A stretch of 64,000 bases of DNA from contig VDFB02047230.1 in NCBI GenBank assembly GCA_007258455.2, positions 153,437,797-153,501,796 on the forward strand, in the 5' to 3' direction. Positions 12,513-24,052 of the stretch are shown one piece after another. Position 1 is the first letter of the stretch, and every line of letters starts with the position of its first letter. The notes under the pieces are model-generated. The model saw nothing but the letters and a program-made list of their open reading frames with translations, was not told the DNA's origin and made no database searches. Made by a program: the position numbers and the translations under genes. The DNA is from Sequoia sempervirens. Lineage: Eukaryota; Streptophyta; Pinopsida; Cupressales; Cupressaceae.

Positions 12513-14629
12513 TCTAAGGGACAAATGGATGGGGCATCTAAAGAAAACTCCAAACATTAGTGCCTTCGATAACTTTCATTTCAATTAGGTTACCTCAAAG
12601 ACACTTACAACTATGTCCTAAAGCGGAAACAGACACAGTTATTTCCCACATTGATCCTTCTGAGAAAAACACATATAAATTCAGCAGCATGCATCAATAG
12701 ATTCTTTAACAGAACCAATACAGAAATGAAAGATGAGACAAACAATAGAACACAAAGATTTACATGGGGAAAACCCTTTCGGGTAAAAATCCCCACTCTC
12801 CAAAGTTCGAGCCATTGTATTATTTAGCAACAAAAAGTTACAATATAGTTTTAGGCTCTTAGCCTTTCAGAGATTACATCTTGTTCATTCTGGATACAAC
12901 TGGTAGCAAACTATCCCTGAGAGATCAACCAAAGCAATTTCATGATCATGAGAGATTCCAGCAGCTTAACTCTGCCTCTCAATCCTCTGCTTTGACCTCA
13001 TGGCCTCGGCCTTTCGGCCAGCCACTCGATCCTCTCTCTATCATTCTCTCTGGCTCTCAACACTTTTATGTACACTTACCAGCACACTTTTTATAGAACG
13101 TCCAATGCATACATGTATGCATTCGTTCTCAACAGACTCTATGAAATCGTTCTTTTCCAACTATCAGATCACAACGGTCGATCATCCAGCTCAGCTTCAT
13201 TAGATGTTTCCACTTCCTCGTCTTTTATTTTTCAAACTTCCACACAGAAACGGTTCAACAAATGGTTCACATCCTGCTTTCTCTGATTGGTCCAAATCGC
13301 ACCACGTCAGACACTCTTCAAATGGTCAAGGGCGTTCAACCTATGTTGTCATGTCAGTGAGACACTAACCATGTCTCCCCAATGCCAACACAGCCAGCAT
13401 TTGATATCGCCAAGAGTCATCCCTATCAGCAAGAGGTTACATCGAGTTCAAAGAGCTATCGCTAAGACTTCGCCATGTCGCCAAGACCTCACACCGAAGA
13501 TCACAAGGTATTCCGAAGAGTTCATCAGTCAGCAAGACTATCACTCTTTTCCAAGACATTACACAAAAGTCTTCAAGTCACATTGACCTCAGCATTCTCA
13601 TCAGCGAGACAATCACCATTCGATGAGACATCATACCAAAGTTCAAAAGGTCATATCGATGTTAGATTTTCCATCGGCAAGACAACTGCAGTTCGCCATA
13701 CTGAAGTCTTCAATTCATGTCGATGTGAGTATTCCATTCGGTGAGACAATTGTCTTTCGCCAAGACATCACATTGATCTCTTCATGTTATACTAAAACAT
13801 CCCAGTTGACAAGACTTATCACTTTCACCAGGAGGTTACACCGAGCCCTTCAAGTCATGCCGAAACATCCAATAGTCGGCAAGACTTAGGCTATCGCTGA
13901 GACGTTATACCAAAATTAGGATTCCCATCAGCAAGACAATCGCTCTTTGCCAAGAGATAATACCAATGCCTCCATGTTACCCCGAAGTTTCCTGTCGTCT
14001 AAACATTCCATGTTGCCAAGCGGTCATAGCGAACCCCTTTCATTACCCTGATGACTCCAATTAGTGAGACATCTCCTGGTCACCAAGACTTCATGCCGAT
14101 AGGAACAAGTCATACCGATTTCCACATCGGCCAGACAAACCAAAGGTCATGCCGATATTAGCAAGACTTCCTATCATTGCCAAGACATCTCATCGAGACC
14201 CTCGAGTTACTCCGAGTGTATACAGTCGGCCAGACATCTCCCAGTCGCCAAGAGATCTTCCCAAATGTTTAAGTCACCCTGACGGCTCTAGGAGAAAACG
14301 TATTGGTGAGACAACCCTCCATCGCTAAGACTTCATATCAAAGCAAATGGGTTACACCGATGACTCTAGTCGCTATAGATCTCCCCGACATACGCTAGGC
14401 ACCCGATAACAAAACCTTCTATCACTGAGACATTCCATATTGGTAAGAGATCTTACCGAGTCTCCATGTCATAGCGATAGGTCCATTCGGCAAGACTGAA
14501 ACAAAGTCTCAGCGACCAGTGCAAACCACATGGTTCCAAAACTGCCAGTCGGCCAGACAAAAGGAATGTCACACCGACTTTGCTTTTCCAAAGGTTATAG
14601 CCTGTGAGATTGAGGCACATATTTCAACA
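12513..14629 (-). repeat. 5' LTR of the LARD-like element
   Basis: 2117 bp copy of 6676-8798 with the same degenerate internal tandem array (about 13400-14520). On the minus strand it starts TGTTGAAATATGTG and ends CCCTTAGA; the terminal ACA has become AGA. The LTR hairpin copy is at 12764-12796. Confidence 0.9.
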
Positions 14630-14634
14630 TTTCT
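14630..14634. repeat. Target-site duplication TTTCT, right copy
   Basis: Exact match to 6671-6675 directly outside the 5' LTR end. Confidence 0.9.
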
Positions 14635-14679
14635 CTTGTTGTGCAACAGTCTCCAGAGATACTTGTTGTACTGCCTTGA
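14635..14679 (+). pseudogene. RPA1-like pseudogene, C-terminal tail beyond the inserted LTR element
   Basis: If the element at 6676-14629 and one TTTCT copy are removed, the RPA1 frame continues from the TCT at 6673-6675 into CTT at 14635, reads about 14 more codons (LVVQQSPEILVVLP) and ends at TGA 14677-14679. This clean continuation supports both the insertion boundaries and the view that the insertion hit the last exon just before the stop. The tail itself is too short to be recognised without that context. Confidence 0.7.
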
Positions 14680-15689
14680 ACACCAAAACAACCATCACTA
14701 ATTGTGACTTTGCATATTTCTTATAGTTTATGTTGACTAGACATTTAGTTTGTTTTGTTCCCTCGCACTACTTGTCACATCAAAAAGACATTTCCTTTCT
14801 ACTGCTATTTCTTTGTAGTTTGTTTGACTAGTTATATATTAAGACAATGAATTATAACTTATAATGTTTAAGAAAAAAAATACACTTGTTTTCTTTTCTA
14901 TTATTCATGTTGCTTATAATTTTGTTGCGAATTAAGTGTATATTTTTTATTTAATTTTATACTGTTTATTTATAGAGTTTTTGTCCTTTTTAAGAGATAT
15001 ATCACTATCTACACTTGCTAATATATCTACTTGTGGACATAGTTGTATGTATGTGTACATTTACGTATGCATATAGATAAATATACATGCATGCAATTGA
15101 AATTTCACTGTGTATACAACATTTTGGTATAGATGTGTGTAGATATATGTACATGTATTGGATATCTATGTGTATATGCATACACAATTCAATATTTACA
15201 AGTATCTGTGAGTTTTTTTAAAGAGAATTTTGTTTTCATCTTGTTTACAATGTTCTTAGTGCATAGAATATCTTGACAGAGTTTTGTGTAGATATATGTG
15301 TCTATGATGTATTTGTCTATGTAAGTATCTATGCCTGGGTATCCATCTAATGGTTACCAAGTGTTCTTGCTACTGCTTTGTGATACCTAATGATAGTGCC
15401 ATGATGGATCTGGATGTCATATGGTTCTTGGCAATAATGTTTGTTATGTATGTTCTGCAGGTCAATCCACAACCCAGTGTTGAACAATGCGTTAGTGAAA
15501 ATACCATAAAATGCTCAATTAGTTTGGTGAGTTTTAAATGCAAAGTATTATTGCAACCATTGGTAGTATATGTAGCACATACATGAGACAATGTTCCTAT
15601 GGTAAGTTGTGCAAAGTGACACTTGTTTCCTCTGTGCAAGCAAATAAAATAGTTCAAGTTATACAGGTTGCCTTATTTTTTGTAAGGGA
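14680..15689. other. Non-coding region with AT-rich, ATGTA-rich stretch
   Basis: This follows the RPA1-like stop. 15000-15330 is low-complexity DNA rich in TATGTA and TACATG steps. No gene or conserved domain is recognised; an 80-codon frame at 15350-15586 has no family features. Confidence 0.6.
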
Positions 15690-16080
15690 GTGTTGATTGT
15701 TGTTCTCTGTCTTAGGGTATATTGTTTCCTTTTTTATAAGGTTCTATTGGGAAAGACTATATATTTTATTCAAAACTATATTCTTTGATTCATGGATTGG
15801 CTTTTGTAGCATGTCCCCTATGATAATTTTTTGCCAATCCTTCTCTCTGAAAACAAGCCAGCGGTTTGCATGGGTTTGTTAATGTGAATTTTTTGTGCAC
15901 TTCTTTGTATGGCCTCCATTTTCTAGCTATGTTTGCAATGGAATAAAATTATTAACATAATCTAATTTTATTTTTGTGGTCTGTTGCTCGCTACCCTGGG
16001 CTTTTTTTATCCATTGGTTTTCCAGTCATAATTTTTTTATGCTTTGTACAATCAACAATGCGTAAATATGTGCCTCTTCA
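15690..16080. repeat. Right-zone repeat modules matching 2214-2262 and 2790-2960 inverted
   Basis: 15695-15745 (GGGTATATTGTTTCC, then AGGTTCTATTG) is the reverse complement of the left boundary motif, and 15890-16070 (GCCTCCATTTT, GTTTGCAATGGAATAAAA) matches 2790-2960 in reverse complement over about 170 bp with many substitutions. Confidence 0.7.
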
Positions 16081-16740
16081 GAAAGGCTTAGATTTTTCTC
16101 AGAGGTTAGGCATAAAAAAATATTGCAGTGAATAGCAAGCAACTGAATTGCTCACTTGAACTGTGTAGACCTACTTTTGTATTTTTCTAGAAACTATAGG
16201 ATCTACATACCAACAATTACATTGCACTGTAAATCAAACAAGATGATCTTCTCCAACAAAACTATCCATTATCATCATCATCAAAAGTTTCTCTTCTTTA
16301 TGGTAAGTGAATTGCTTCTCCTTTCTGCTTCACCTCTATGCATATAGAATCCACACCCTATCTAAATTCACTTCATTATCACTTTTTATATGTGACATGT
16401 AATTTTGGTATTACATATATTTTTCCTATAAATTATAGAGCCACTTAAATTTCATGTTTTAGATATTTCTTTCCAATAAAACAAGTTCGTAGCACCAAAT
16501 TTTACAGCTCGCTTCTGTGTAGGTATATTCCATTGAAACCATTTTAGATTACAACTCCATTATATTCATATACAAGATGTACAGCTCCCATAAATGCTAA
16601 ATAGCTTTATGATTCCACATTTTCATGTTGTATGGCCTTCACCTATATTCCATCTGTATACAATGTAAGCCTATGTATCTTTTTTTCCATTTCTCATTTC
16701 AAAACTCCATGTCAAATTATAAAAAATGTATAACGTTGAT
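16081..16740. other. AT-rich non-coding stretch, no gene seen
   Basis: The sequence holds short AT-rich motifs and no recognisable reading frame or RNA gene. Confidence 0.5.
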
Positions 16741-16749
16741 TTCCACTGA

Positions 16750-18030
16750 ATAGATTTCCTCAAGTGCCAAAGCATTTCCTTCACCATTGACCAAAGTGGT
16801 GGACAATTAATGTTACTACTCAGTAGTTTGGTCATAGCCAATGATGCTCCATGACCTAATATGGTAGGGTGGAGGGCAAGATTCATTTTATGTGTCCAGA
16901 CTTCAATCCATTTTGTGCACAAGGCATTCCTAGATTTTATTTACTTACTATGTTGTACTGCAACTCCATTGCATCTCATTTGTAATTAATTCTATAAGTC
17001 TATATTTTTTCATTTGTTTATTGTCTACCAACTAAGATAATTGTCCTTCACAGGTCTTTTGATGCCATTAGATCTTGTATTAAGTCATTGGAAACTAAAA
17101 CATTGCTCTCACCATTGATCATAGTGGTGGATAGTTTATTTTCTTGTTCAGGGGTTTGGTGAGAGCGCACGATGCTCCATGAGCCAATATGGTAGGGTGG
17201 AAATCGGGCCTTGTTTTGTTTTGTGCACACTGCATTCTACCACACACACCAAGTATGGCTAAATTATAATTACTCCATTCATCCCATTGCAAGTAGAGAG
17301 CAAATTATGTATTATAAAATATAGAACTTTGATATATTTTGATTTACATATTGTCTATCAATAAAGCGTGATCACTGCACTAAAATTCACACTTTGTATG
17401 CACAGGCTGTATATGGTTTGGCCTTTGCACTAAATTTTTTGCATAGGATTGTAGCTATGAGTTTTAGCTTTTTGTCACGATGGCTATAATGGAATAAAAT
17501 AGTTAATTTTATGTAGTTCATTCTGTTTTTGCATAATCACCACACTAAACTTCACACTTTTTTGTTATTCTTGCAGACCATATTCCAACCATAATGCGGT
17601 ATTTGATGAAATAATGTGTTACAAACAACCTTTCAGAATAATGATAGTGACTACAAAATCAGTAACAATGGTCAAATAGACAATCATATCCTAATGTACC
17701 CTATATTGATTATAATAAGCAATATTCATTTCACGACTAATCGGAGTGGTGGGTAATGTATATTCTTTCTCAGGGTTTGGTGAGAGTCCATGAGGCTCCA
17801 TGACCCAGTATGGTAGGGTGGAGAGCAGGCCTTATTGTGTTGAGTTTTATTTTATAGTTTTTATGTACAAATTTTTATCTTTCTTGCATAGGATTCACAA
17901 AAAATTCATATGTTTTAGGTTATGGTTCCAACATAGTAAAATAGTTCATCTTATACACTTTATGTTAGCTTCCATTGGCCGCTGTTGATAATTGTTCTCT
18001 TGCAAAAGCTATATCGTTCCATTTTTGAGA
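16750..18030. repeat. Repeat module set A-B-C, first copy
   Basis: Three related units in tandem, each carrying the core GCTCCATGA-C-AATATGGTAGGGTGGA (cores near 16845, 17173 and 17793). The set recurs as a direct repeat at about 19535-20775 in the same order. Unit C (17510-18030) also contains TTGTTATTCTTGCAGA and ends with the motif GCTATAT-GTTCCATTTTTGAGAAGG, related to the inverted boundary motif. No coding frame spans the units. Confidence 0.75.
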
Positions 18031-18654
18031 AGGTGCTAGATGGGTTATAACATTGCTTGGAATTTTCGTCAGGCTTCCTAGTTTTTAGGCCTTCGGTGCC
18101 ATGTTAAAAGTGGTGAATTTTTTTAAAAAAAAGTGTTTGGTGCCATGATAGAGGAGGCTAGTGAAATGACATTAGTAGGCGTGACTATAGAGGAGGCTAG
18201 TCAAATGACATCAACATTAATTGTTGTATGGTTTTTTTGTAGTGGTGATGGTGCAAGTAACATATGATTTAAAGTCCCCAACAAATAAAATGAATGTTTT
18301 TGTAGTTGTCGATAACGTATTGTTGGGTGTCATTCTCTGGGTTTATGTTGTTGTTGAAGGTAGTTGTGAGTGAGGATGACAAGCTTTTGTGAAGGTGCAA
18401 GTGCATTCATAGGCTATGGAATCTCTGTGAAGGTGGTTGGATGTTATCTTGTATTTTTTGCATGCGTTGATGGTTGCAAAAGGTGTGGGTTCTGATAAAT
18501 TACCATCATCAAGGCACATAAAGCATACTACGATTAATGTTGATGCAAGCCAATGCTTAATTTTAGTCACCTTCTTTATCAACATAATGGGGAACACACG
18601 ACATATCCCCAAGGCAACCAACAACCACCTCTAACACCCTTCCCACAACCATTA
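18031..18654. other. Spacer between repeat units, with an inverted match to the left zone
   Basis: It includes a short tandem duplication (ATAGAGGAGGCTAGT near 18147 and 18193) and, at 18312-18348, a reverse-complement match to 3231-3285. No gene recognised. Confidence 0.6.
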
Positions 18655-19170
18655 TGTAGTTCATTCTATTTTTGCATAATCAACATACTAAACTTCACAC
18701 TTTTTTGTTATTCTTGCAGACTATATTCCAGCCATAATGTAGTATTTGATGGACTAATGTGTTACAAACAACCTTTCAGAATAATGATAGTGGCTACAAA
18801 ATTAGTAACAATGGTCAATTACACAATCAAATCCTAATGCACTCTATATTGATTGTAATAAACAATATTCATTTCACCACTGATTAGAGTGGTGGGAAAT
18901 GTATAGTCTTTCTTGGGGGTTTGGTGAGAGTCCATGAAGGTCCATGACCCAATATGGTAGGGTGGAGAACAAGCCTTATTGTGTTGAGTATTATTTTATA
19001 TTTTTTATGTAGAAATTGCTATCTTTCTGACATAGGATTCATAAAAAATTCATATGTTTTAGGTTATGGTTACAACATAGTAAAATAGTTGATCTTATAC
19101 ACTTTATGTTAGATTCCATTGGGCATTGTTGATTATTGATCTCTTGCCTAAGCTATATTGTTCCATTATT
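18655..19170. repeat. Additional copy of repeat unit C
   Basis: About 500 bp clearly similar to 17510-18030 and 20275-20770, including the core at about 18935 and the end motif GCTATATTGTTCCATTATTGAG. It lies between the two A-B-C sets. Confidence 0.75.
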
Positions 19171-19534
19171 GAGAAGGTGTTGTTGAAAAGGCTATGTTGT
19201 TTCAATTTTTGATAGGGTTCTATTGAGTTGTTGTCAATTCCCTCTTGCTCTCCCTTTATTCTTTGTGTTTTGTGGTTGAATTTTTAAATTTTCTCTCCGA
19301 TCATCTGATTGCTCTTAGCCATTTTTACAATCTGTTCATATTCAGAGTTGCTCCAGAAACATGCTTGTCCCTTGGGAGAGATAGCTCAAGAACTTGCGTG
19401 TTGATATTCTAGTTTATATGCTAAACAAATGGATGACCTTCGTGAATGAAGTTCAACCAACTATGAAGATGAAGTGATTGTAAGTGTGGCTATGAATCAA
19501 CATCCCACTTCTTGAACTCTCTTTCTCAAGGGAG
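19171..19534. other. Spacer with a further boundary-motif copy
   Basis: 19188-19218 (GGCTATGTTGTTTCAATTTT, then GATAGGGTTCTATTG) is another reverse-complement copy of the motif at 2214-2250. The rest shows no gene. Confidence 0.55.
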
Positions 19535-20775
19535 AATAGCTAATGATGCTCCATGACCCAAAATGGTAGGGTGGAGAGTAGGCCTACTTTTGTGTGTCCA
19601 GACTTCAAACCATTCCATATAGAAGGTATGCCTAGATTTTATTTATTTACTGTGTTCTACTACAACTGCATTGCATCATGTTTGTAATTAATTGTATGTC
19701 TTTATATTTTTTGATTTATTTATTTTCTACCAATAGTGCATGTTTATTACACTAAATTTCAGATAATGCTTTTATGTTTGCAGCTAGCCACAACCAAACA
19801 GTCGTGCTTTGTAACCCTTTTGATGCCATTAGATCTTCTATTAAGTCATTGGTGGCCGAAACATTGCTTTCACCATTGGTCATAGTGATGGAGAATTTAT
19901 TTTGTTGCTCAATGGTTTACTGAGAGTGCATGACGCTCCATGGGCCACTATGGTAGGGTGGAAATCAGCCCTTGTTTTTTTTGTACATATTGCATTCTAT
20001 GACATGCACCAGGTATGGCTAAATTATAATTGTTTCATTTGTCCTATTGCAAGTATAGAGCAAGATATATATTATAAAATATAGAACTTTGATATCTCCT
20101 TATTTACACATTGTGTATGAATTAGACATGATCACTACACTAAAATTCACAGTTTGTATACAGATAAGTTGTATATGGTCTGGCCCTTGTAGTGAAAGTT
20201 TTGCATAGGACTGTAGCTATGAGTTTTAGCTTCATGTTGTGATCGTTGTAATGGACCAAAATAGTTAATATTATGTAGTTCATTGTGTTTTTGCATAATC
20301 ACCACACTAAATTTCACACTTTTTTGTTATTCTTGCAGATCATGCTCTAGCCATAATTTGGTATTTGATGAACTAATGTGTTACAAACAACCTTCACAAA
20401 TAATGATAGTGACTGTAAAATCAGCAACAATGGTCAAATAGATAATCAGATCCTAATATACTCTATATTGATTGTAATACACAATATTCATTTCATCACT
20501 AATCAGAGTGGTGGCCAATCTATATTCTTGCTCAGCGGTTTGGTGAGAGTCCATGAGGCTCCATGATCCAATATGGTAGGGTGGAGAGCATGCCTCATTC
20601 TATTGAGTTTTACTTTATATTTTTTATGTACAAATTGATATCTTTCTAACATGGGATTTAGAAAAAAATTCATATGTTTAAGCTTATGGTTACAACGGAG
20701 CAAAATAGTTGATCTTATACACTTTATGTTAGATTACACTGGGAATTGTTGATTACTGTTCTCTTGCTTATACTC
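19535..20775. repeat. Repeat module set A-B-C, second copy
   Basis: Direct repeat of 16750-18030 with cores near 19544, 19933 and 20554. It is colinear in order and similar in unit length, with many substitutions. It marks the outer edge of the right repeat zone. Confidence 0.75.
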
Positions 20776-20807
20776 TACATCACACAAATAATTAAATTGT
20801 TTTAACC

Positions 20808-21060
20808 ATAATTTGTCTACGGTACTTTTTTGCTAGCTATGAAAAGATCCTTAGTTTGTATCATAAAGAATTGATGCAATGGCTAAATTATGGGGTGGCC
20901 TTATATAATCATGGACTCAACCAATAGTATTCCACCATTATTATTTCCCAACTAAATACACATTAGTAATTTCATCAATTATTTAGACATTCAACCTTAT
21001 CCATAATAATATTATATTTTGATTAACTAATAAAACTTAATGATTTGGTATTATTTTTAG
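20808..21060. repeat. Tandem duplication, copy 1
   Basis: About 250 bp starting TAACCATAATTTGTCTACGG and containing GATCCTTAGTTTGTATCATA; it is repeated from 21069 onward with the second copy split by an insertion (rest at 21744-21985). It is AT-rich with no coding features. Confidence 0.8.
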
Positions 21061-21081
21061 ACTATTTTAACTATAATTCAT

Positions 21082-21096
21082 CTAGGGTACTTTGTT
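21082..21096. repeat. 15-bp target-site duplication, left copy
   Basis: CTAGGGTACTTTGTT, identical to 21744-21758. A duplication of this length points to target-primed reverse transcription, as with LINEs or SINEs. Confidence 0.85.
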
Positions 21097-21743
21097 TTTG
21101 AAAAAGGAAAAAATGGGTTTTACAAGGACCCGAAACCACAAAGTTTATAGAATAAAGAAAGAGTCAAAAGAGACATCACAGTCAGAAAGGCTGTAAAAAT
21201 AATAGCAGTAAAATCCCACGGCCAACAAAAAAGCCAACGAAGGCCACTGAACCAAAAAACTAGACAAAAAGCCAGCAACAACTAAATTTGAGTTTTTAAA
21301 AGATCAACAGTCTCAGCTTCTAGCTCGTTCATGTCTTGAACTCCCCTCTTTAAGATCTGAACCATCTGTGTTGTGGGAGGCATTTTCCTTTTAAGATTGG
21401 CCCAGGTCCTTTTAGAAATACCTTGGTCCTCATTCTTGCTTTCCTTGTTCTCTTCCAAATCAGCAACCAGTGAACCCTATTGTGTTTTTTCCAGCTTTTC
21501 AAACATAGTATTGATAATAATGGCATTATGCCTAGCCATTTTATGATTTTGTTCCATGACTGTTTTCAAATTATTTTTGATTTTAACCATTTCCTCTTCC
21601 ATAGACTTGTATTTCTCCTCAATATCACCTCCTTTCTTTCCAATATTGCTCTTATTTTGTTTCCCTTCTTTGTTGTTGAGGGTGGCCAGCTTTAGCTCCA
21701 ACTCCTCCGACTTGCTGTACAAATCCCTGTTTCTTTGATTGAG
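21097..21743 (-). mobile_element. LINE-like (non-LTR) insertion, 5' truncated
   Basis: A 647-bp insertion with a perfect 15-bp TSD in the second unit of a tandem duplication, whose first unit shows the empty site. Read on the minus strand it starts inside a coding-like stretch (frame 21722-21477, rich in Glu, Lys and Leu, coiled-coil-like; a TAG follows and the frame continues towards 21290), then a T-rich 3' UTR with GTTTCGGGTCCTTGTAAAAC and a tail of short T and A runs at the TSD. There is no RT, which fits 5' truncation. The family is not identified; a processed transcript moved by LINE machinery is an alternative. Confidence 0.65.
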
Positions 21744-21985
21744 CTAGGGTACTTTGTTACTAGCTACGGAAAGATCCTTAGTTTGTATCATAAAGAATTG
21801 ATGCAGTGGCTAAATTATGGGGTGGGCTCATATAATCATGAATTCAACTAATACTATGCCAACATTATTATGTCCCAACTAAATACATATTAGTAATGTC
21901 ATCAATTTAGACATTGAACCTTATCCATAATAATATTATATTTTGATTAACTAATAAAACTTAATGATATTGGTATTATTTAATG
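21744..21985. repeat. Tandem duplication, copy 2 (remainder) with right TSD
   Basis: It begins with the right TSD copy (21744-21758) and continues colinear with 20833-21060. Confidence 0.8.
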
Positions 21986-22450
21986 AAATATTTTCAAATT
22001 TAATAATAATATTTTTGTTTAATTGACAACTTAACTACATAATATTATTATTTACCCCACCAAACTACTTACCAATAATAATGATGTTATCATGAAATAA
22101 TTAATTGAATGTTAATAGAATTGTTCTCTAACTAACACTTACACCTCTAAATGCGTATATATATATATATATATATATTTAGCAAAGTTACTTGTTACCA
22201 ACTATTACTTACACACTTTATCCTTTATATACATATTCTCCTTTTAACCCATTAGGGTTAACACCCTCCTTTGGTTCCCATTATAATTTCAAATAAAATA
22301 ATGACTATAAACTATAAGGTAAAAATGAGATACAATATTGTTGCCACTCAATCACTTTAATTATTGACTATAATATATCTAGCCATCTATTTAAGAAAAT
22401 TATATAACAATCTAGGATTGTATTAATCACATGCGAGGTGGGGCCTTACA
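21986..22450. other. AT-rich DNA with a (TA)n microsatellite
   Basis: 22156-22178 is an uninterrupted TA run. The surroundings are AT-rich without a gene. Confidence 0.7.
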
Positions 22451-24052
22451 GACATGCATTGCATATTACTTTGTTATATAGGTGGAGTTATGAAATCTAA
22501 TCATAAAAATGATATTCATTTTCTCGTGCATACTAAGCATGAAGCCCAATCTAATAAACTTGATGATAATTCTCAACATTTACTAGTTATCTCCAAAAAA
22601 GTGAATCTTATTGTGACTTCATTAACCTTCTTCCAGTCTCACTATCTGCACATCACTTGCCTTTCATGTCGCTCTCCGCCTTTCAGCTCATTTTTGTGTG
22701 TTACTACACAGAACTACTAGTTAATGTAGTAGTTAAAAATGTCATTTATGTGTTGGCTTGAGTCGATGGCTCCGTATAGATTTTCATCTCATTATCACCA
22801 ATCTTTCTATCGAATATGACCACCATCAACATGAACATTAACATTTAATTCTATCACTATCGTCAACACCACCCTTTTCTAAGGAGGATACAATAACATT
22901 AATTTTCTCATGGTTGAATTGATATATCGAAATATTCTATGCATATCATGGTGTATTACACAAGTAGCTTCCAGATATGGCCAGACAATAGACTACCCTA
23001 ATCTTTGATACATTCAAGTATAAGGTGTAATGGTCATTTCTTTGATCTTACTATGAGAGAATCTTTTAAATCGTGCTTGACCAAGAAGTCCCAAGCCAAA
23101 AAAAAATTTCCTCTAGACGTTAACAATGATAGTGTTAAATAGACAAGGGTATCTTAGTAGTTTTCATCAGATTATGGAACTTTCAAGAAACTTTAGTCCG
23201 TATGAAGATATGCAAAATCTAAGATAGGCTTGGCGACTGAGTTATCATGGTGATAGGTTCCAAGAAGGTTGGTGAAATCGATATTAATTTACGTTGGTCC
23301 CCAACCATATTGATAGAATTGGTGAAATGTTGAGAGTGAATTGTTGACGGTGAATTTATTTGATGTTGTCGACACATATCATGTAATTAAGTGGCTTATC
23401 CATACAATGAACTAGGAAAAAATGGAACAAGAGCCTCACATGCCGTGTAAGTTCCCAATAGACCTTCTAGATCTTGGTGTTTGTAGAAAAAATATCCATG
23501 GATTATTATCTTTATTAAGGAGCTCTCGGTCCCTTAGTCTTGAGTCAATATTTAGATCAAATAACAATGTGACTGCCTAAACACATACATTTAAGTAGAG
23601 GCCACATATCAAAACCCGCTTGCAAGAGAAATGATCTGAAGGATGAGAAGCAATTCCATTATTTTAAATAGGGATAAATTTTCTTGTAGAGAATACTGGT
23701 GATGCTAAGTGAAACAATCTAAAAAATAGGAATGCTCTATAGTGAAGCACGCGGGAAAACATGCACTATGACAGAAATTTGAATATCATAGGAAAAATAA
23801 CTTATATGCAGCTGCCTTCAAGTTCCAGGATAATGAAAGAAGACCATATTTTCTACAAATTGAGGCCATTAAATAGATTTCCACCTTCAGAAAAATTTCA
23901 CTAACAGAGAGGGAGACAATAATCTCATTCAAGTAGATTAATAGAAAGGGATTTCTCTATGTCTGACGGCATCAAGAAAATTTATCGTCAACAATTCATC
24001 ACCAAAAAATTCACCATCAACAATTCATTGCAAGAAAATTCACCATCATGAC
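22451..24052. other. Unassigned region, no recognised gene
   Basis: No frame has a recognisable domain. Just before the copia LTR, 23985-24047 holds about three copies of a 25-27 bp repeat (AATTCACCATCAACAATTCA and variants). Confidence 0.5.

Larger units (their letters stand above)
6676..14629 (-). mobile_element. Complete LTR element without gag or pol (LARD-like), minus strand
   Basis: Two direct LTRs (6676-8798 and 12513-14629) flank 3.7 kb of internal DNA. On the minus strand the LTR starts TGTTG(G/A)AATATGTG and ends CCCTTACA (the other copy reads CCCTTAGA). A PBS lies just inside the 5' LTR and a PPT just inside the 3' LTR, and TTTCT is duplicated on both sides. The internal region has no RT, integrase, protease or Gag signature on either strand, so the element must have moved with proteins of another element. 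The initiator tRNA-Met PBS and the LTR layout suggest a Ty1/copia partner. It is intact in structure and younger than the RPA1-like gene it interrupts. Confidence 0.9.

Noticed and set aside
15000..15330. ATGTA-rich stretch as a matrix-attachment or origin region
   Set aside because: Low complexity alone is no support; no further signals were seen.
21480..21738. Plus-strand open frames over the LINE-like insertion
   Set aside because: They are hydrophobic shadows of the charged minus-strand coiled-coil frame.
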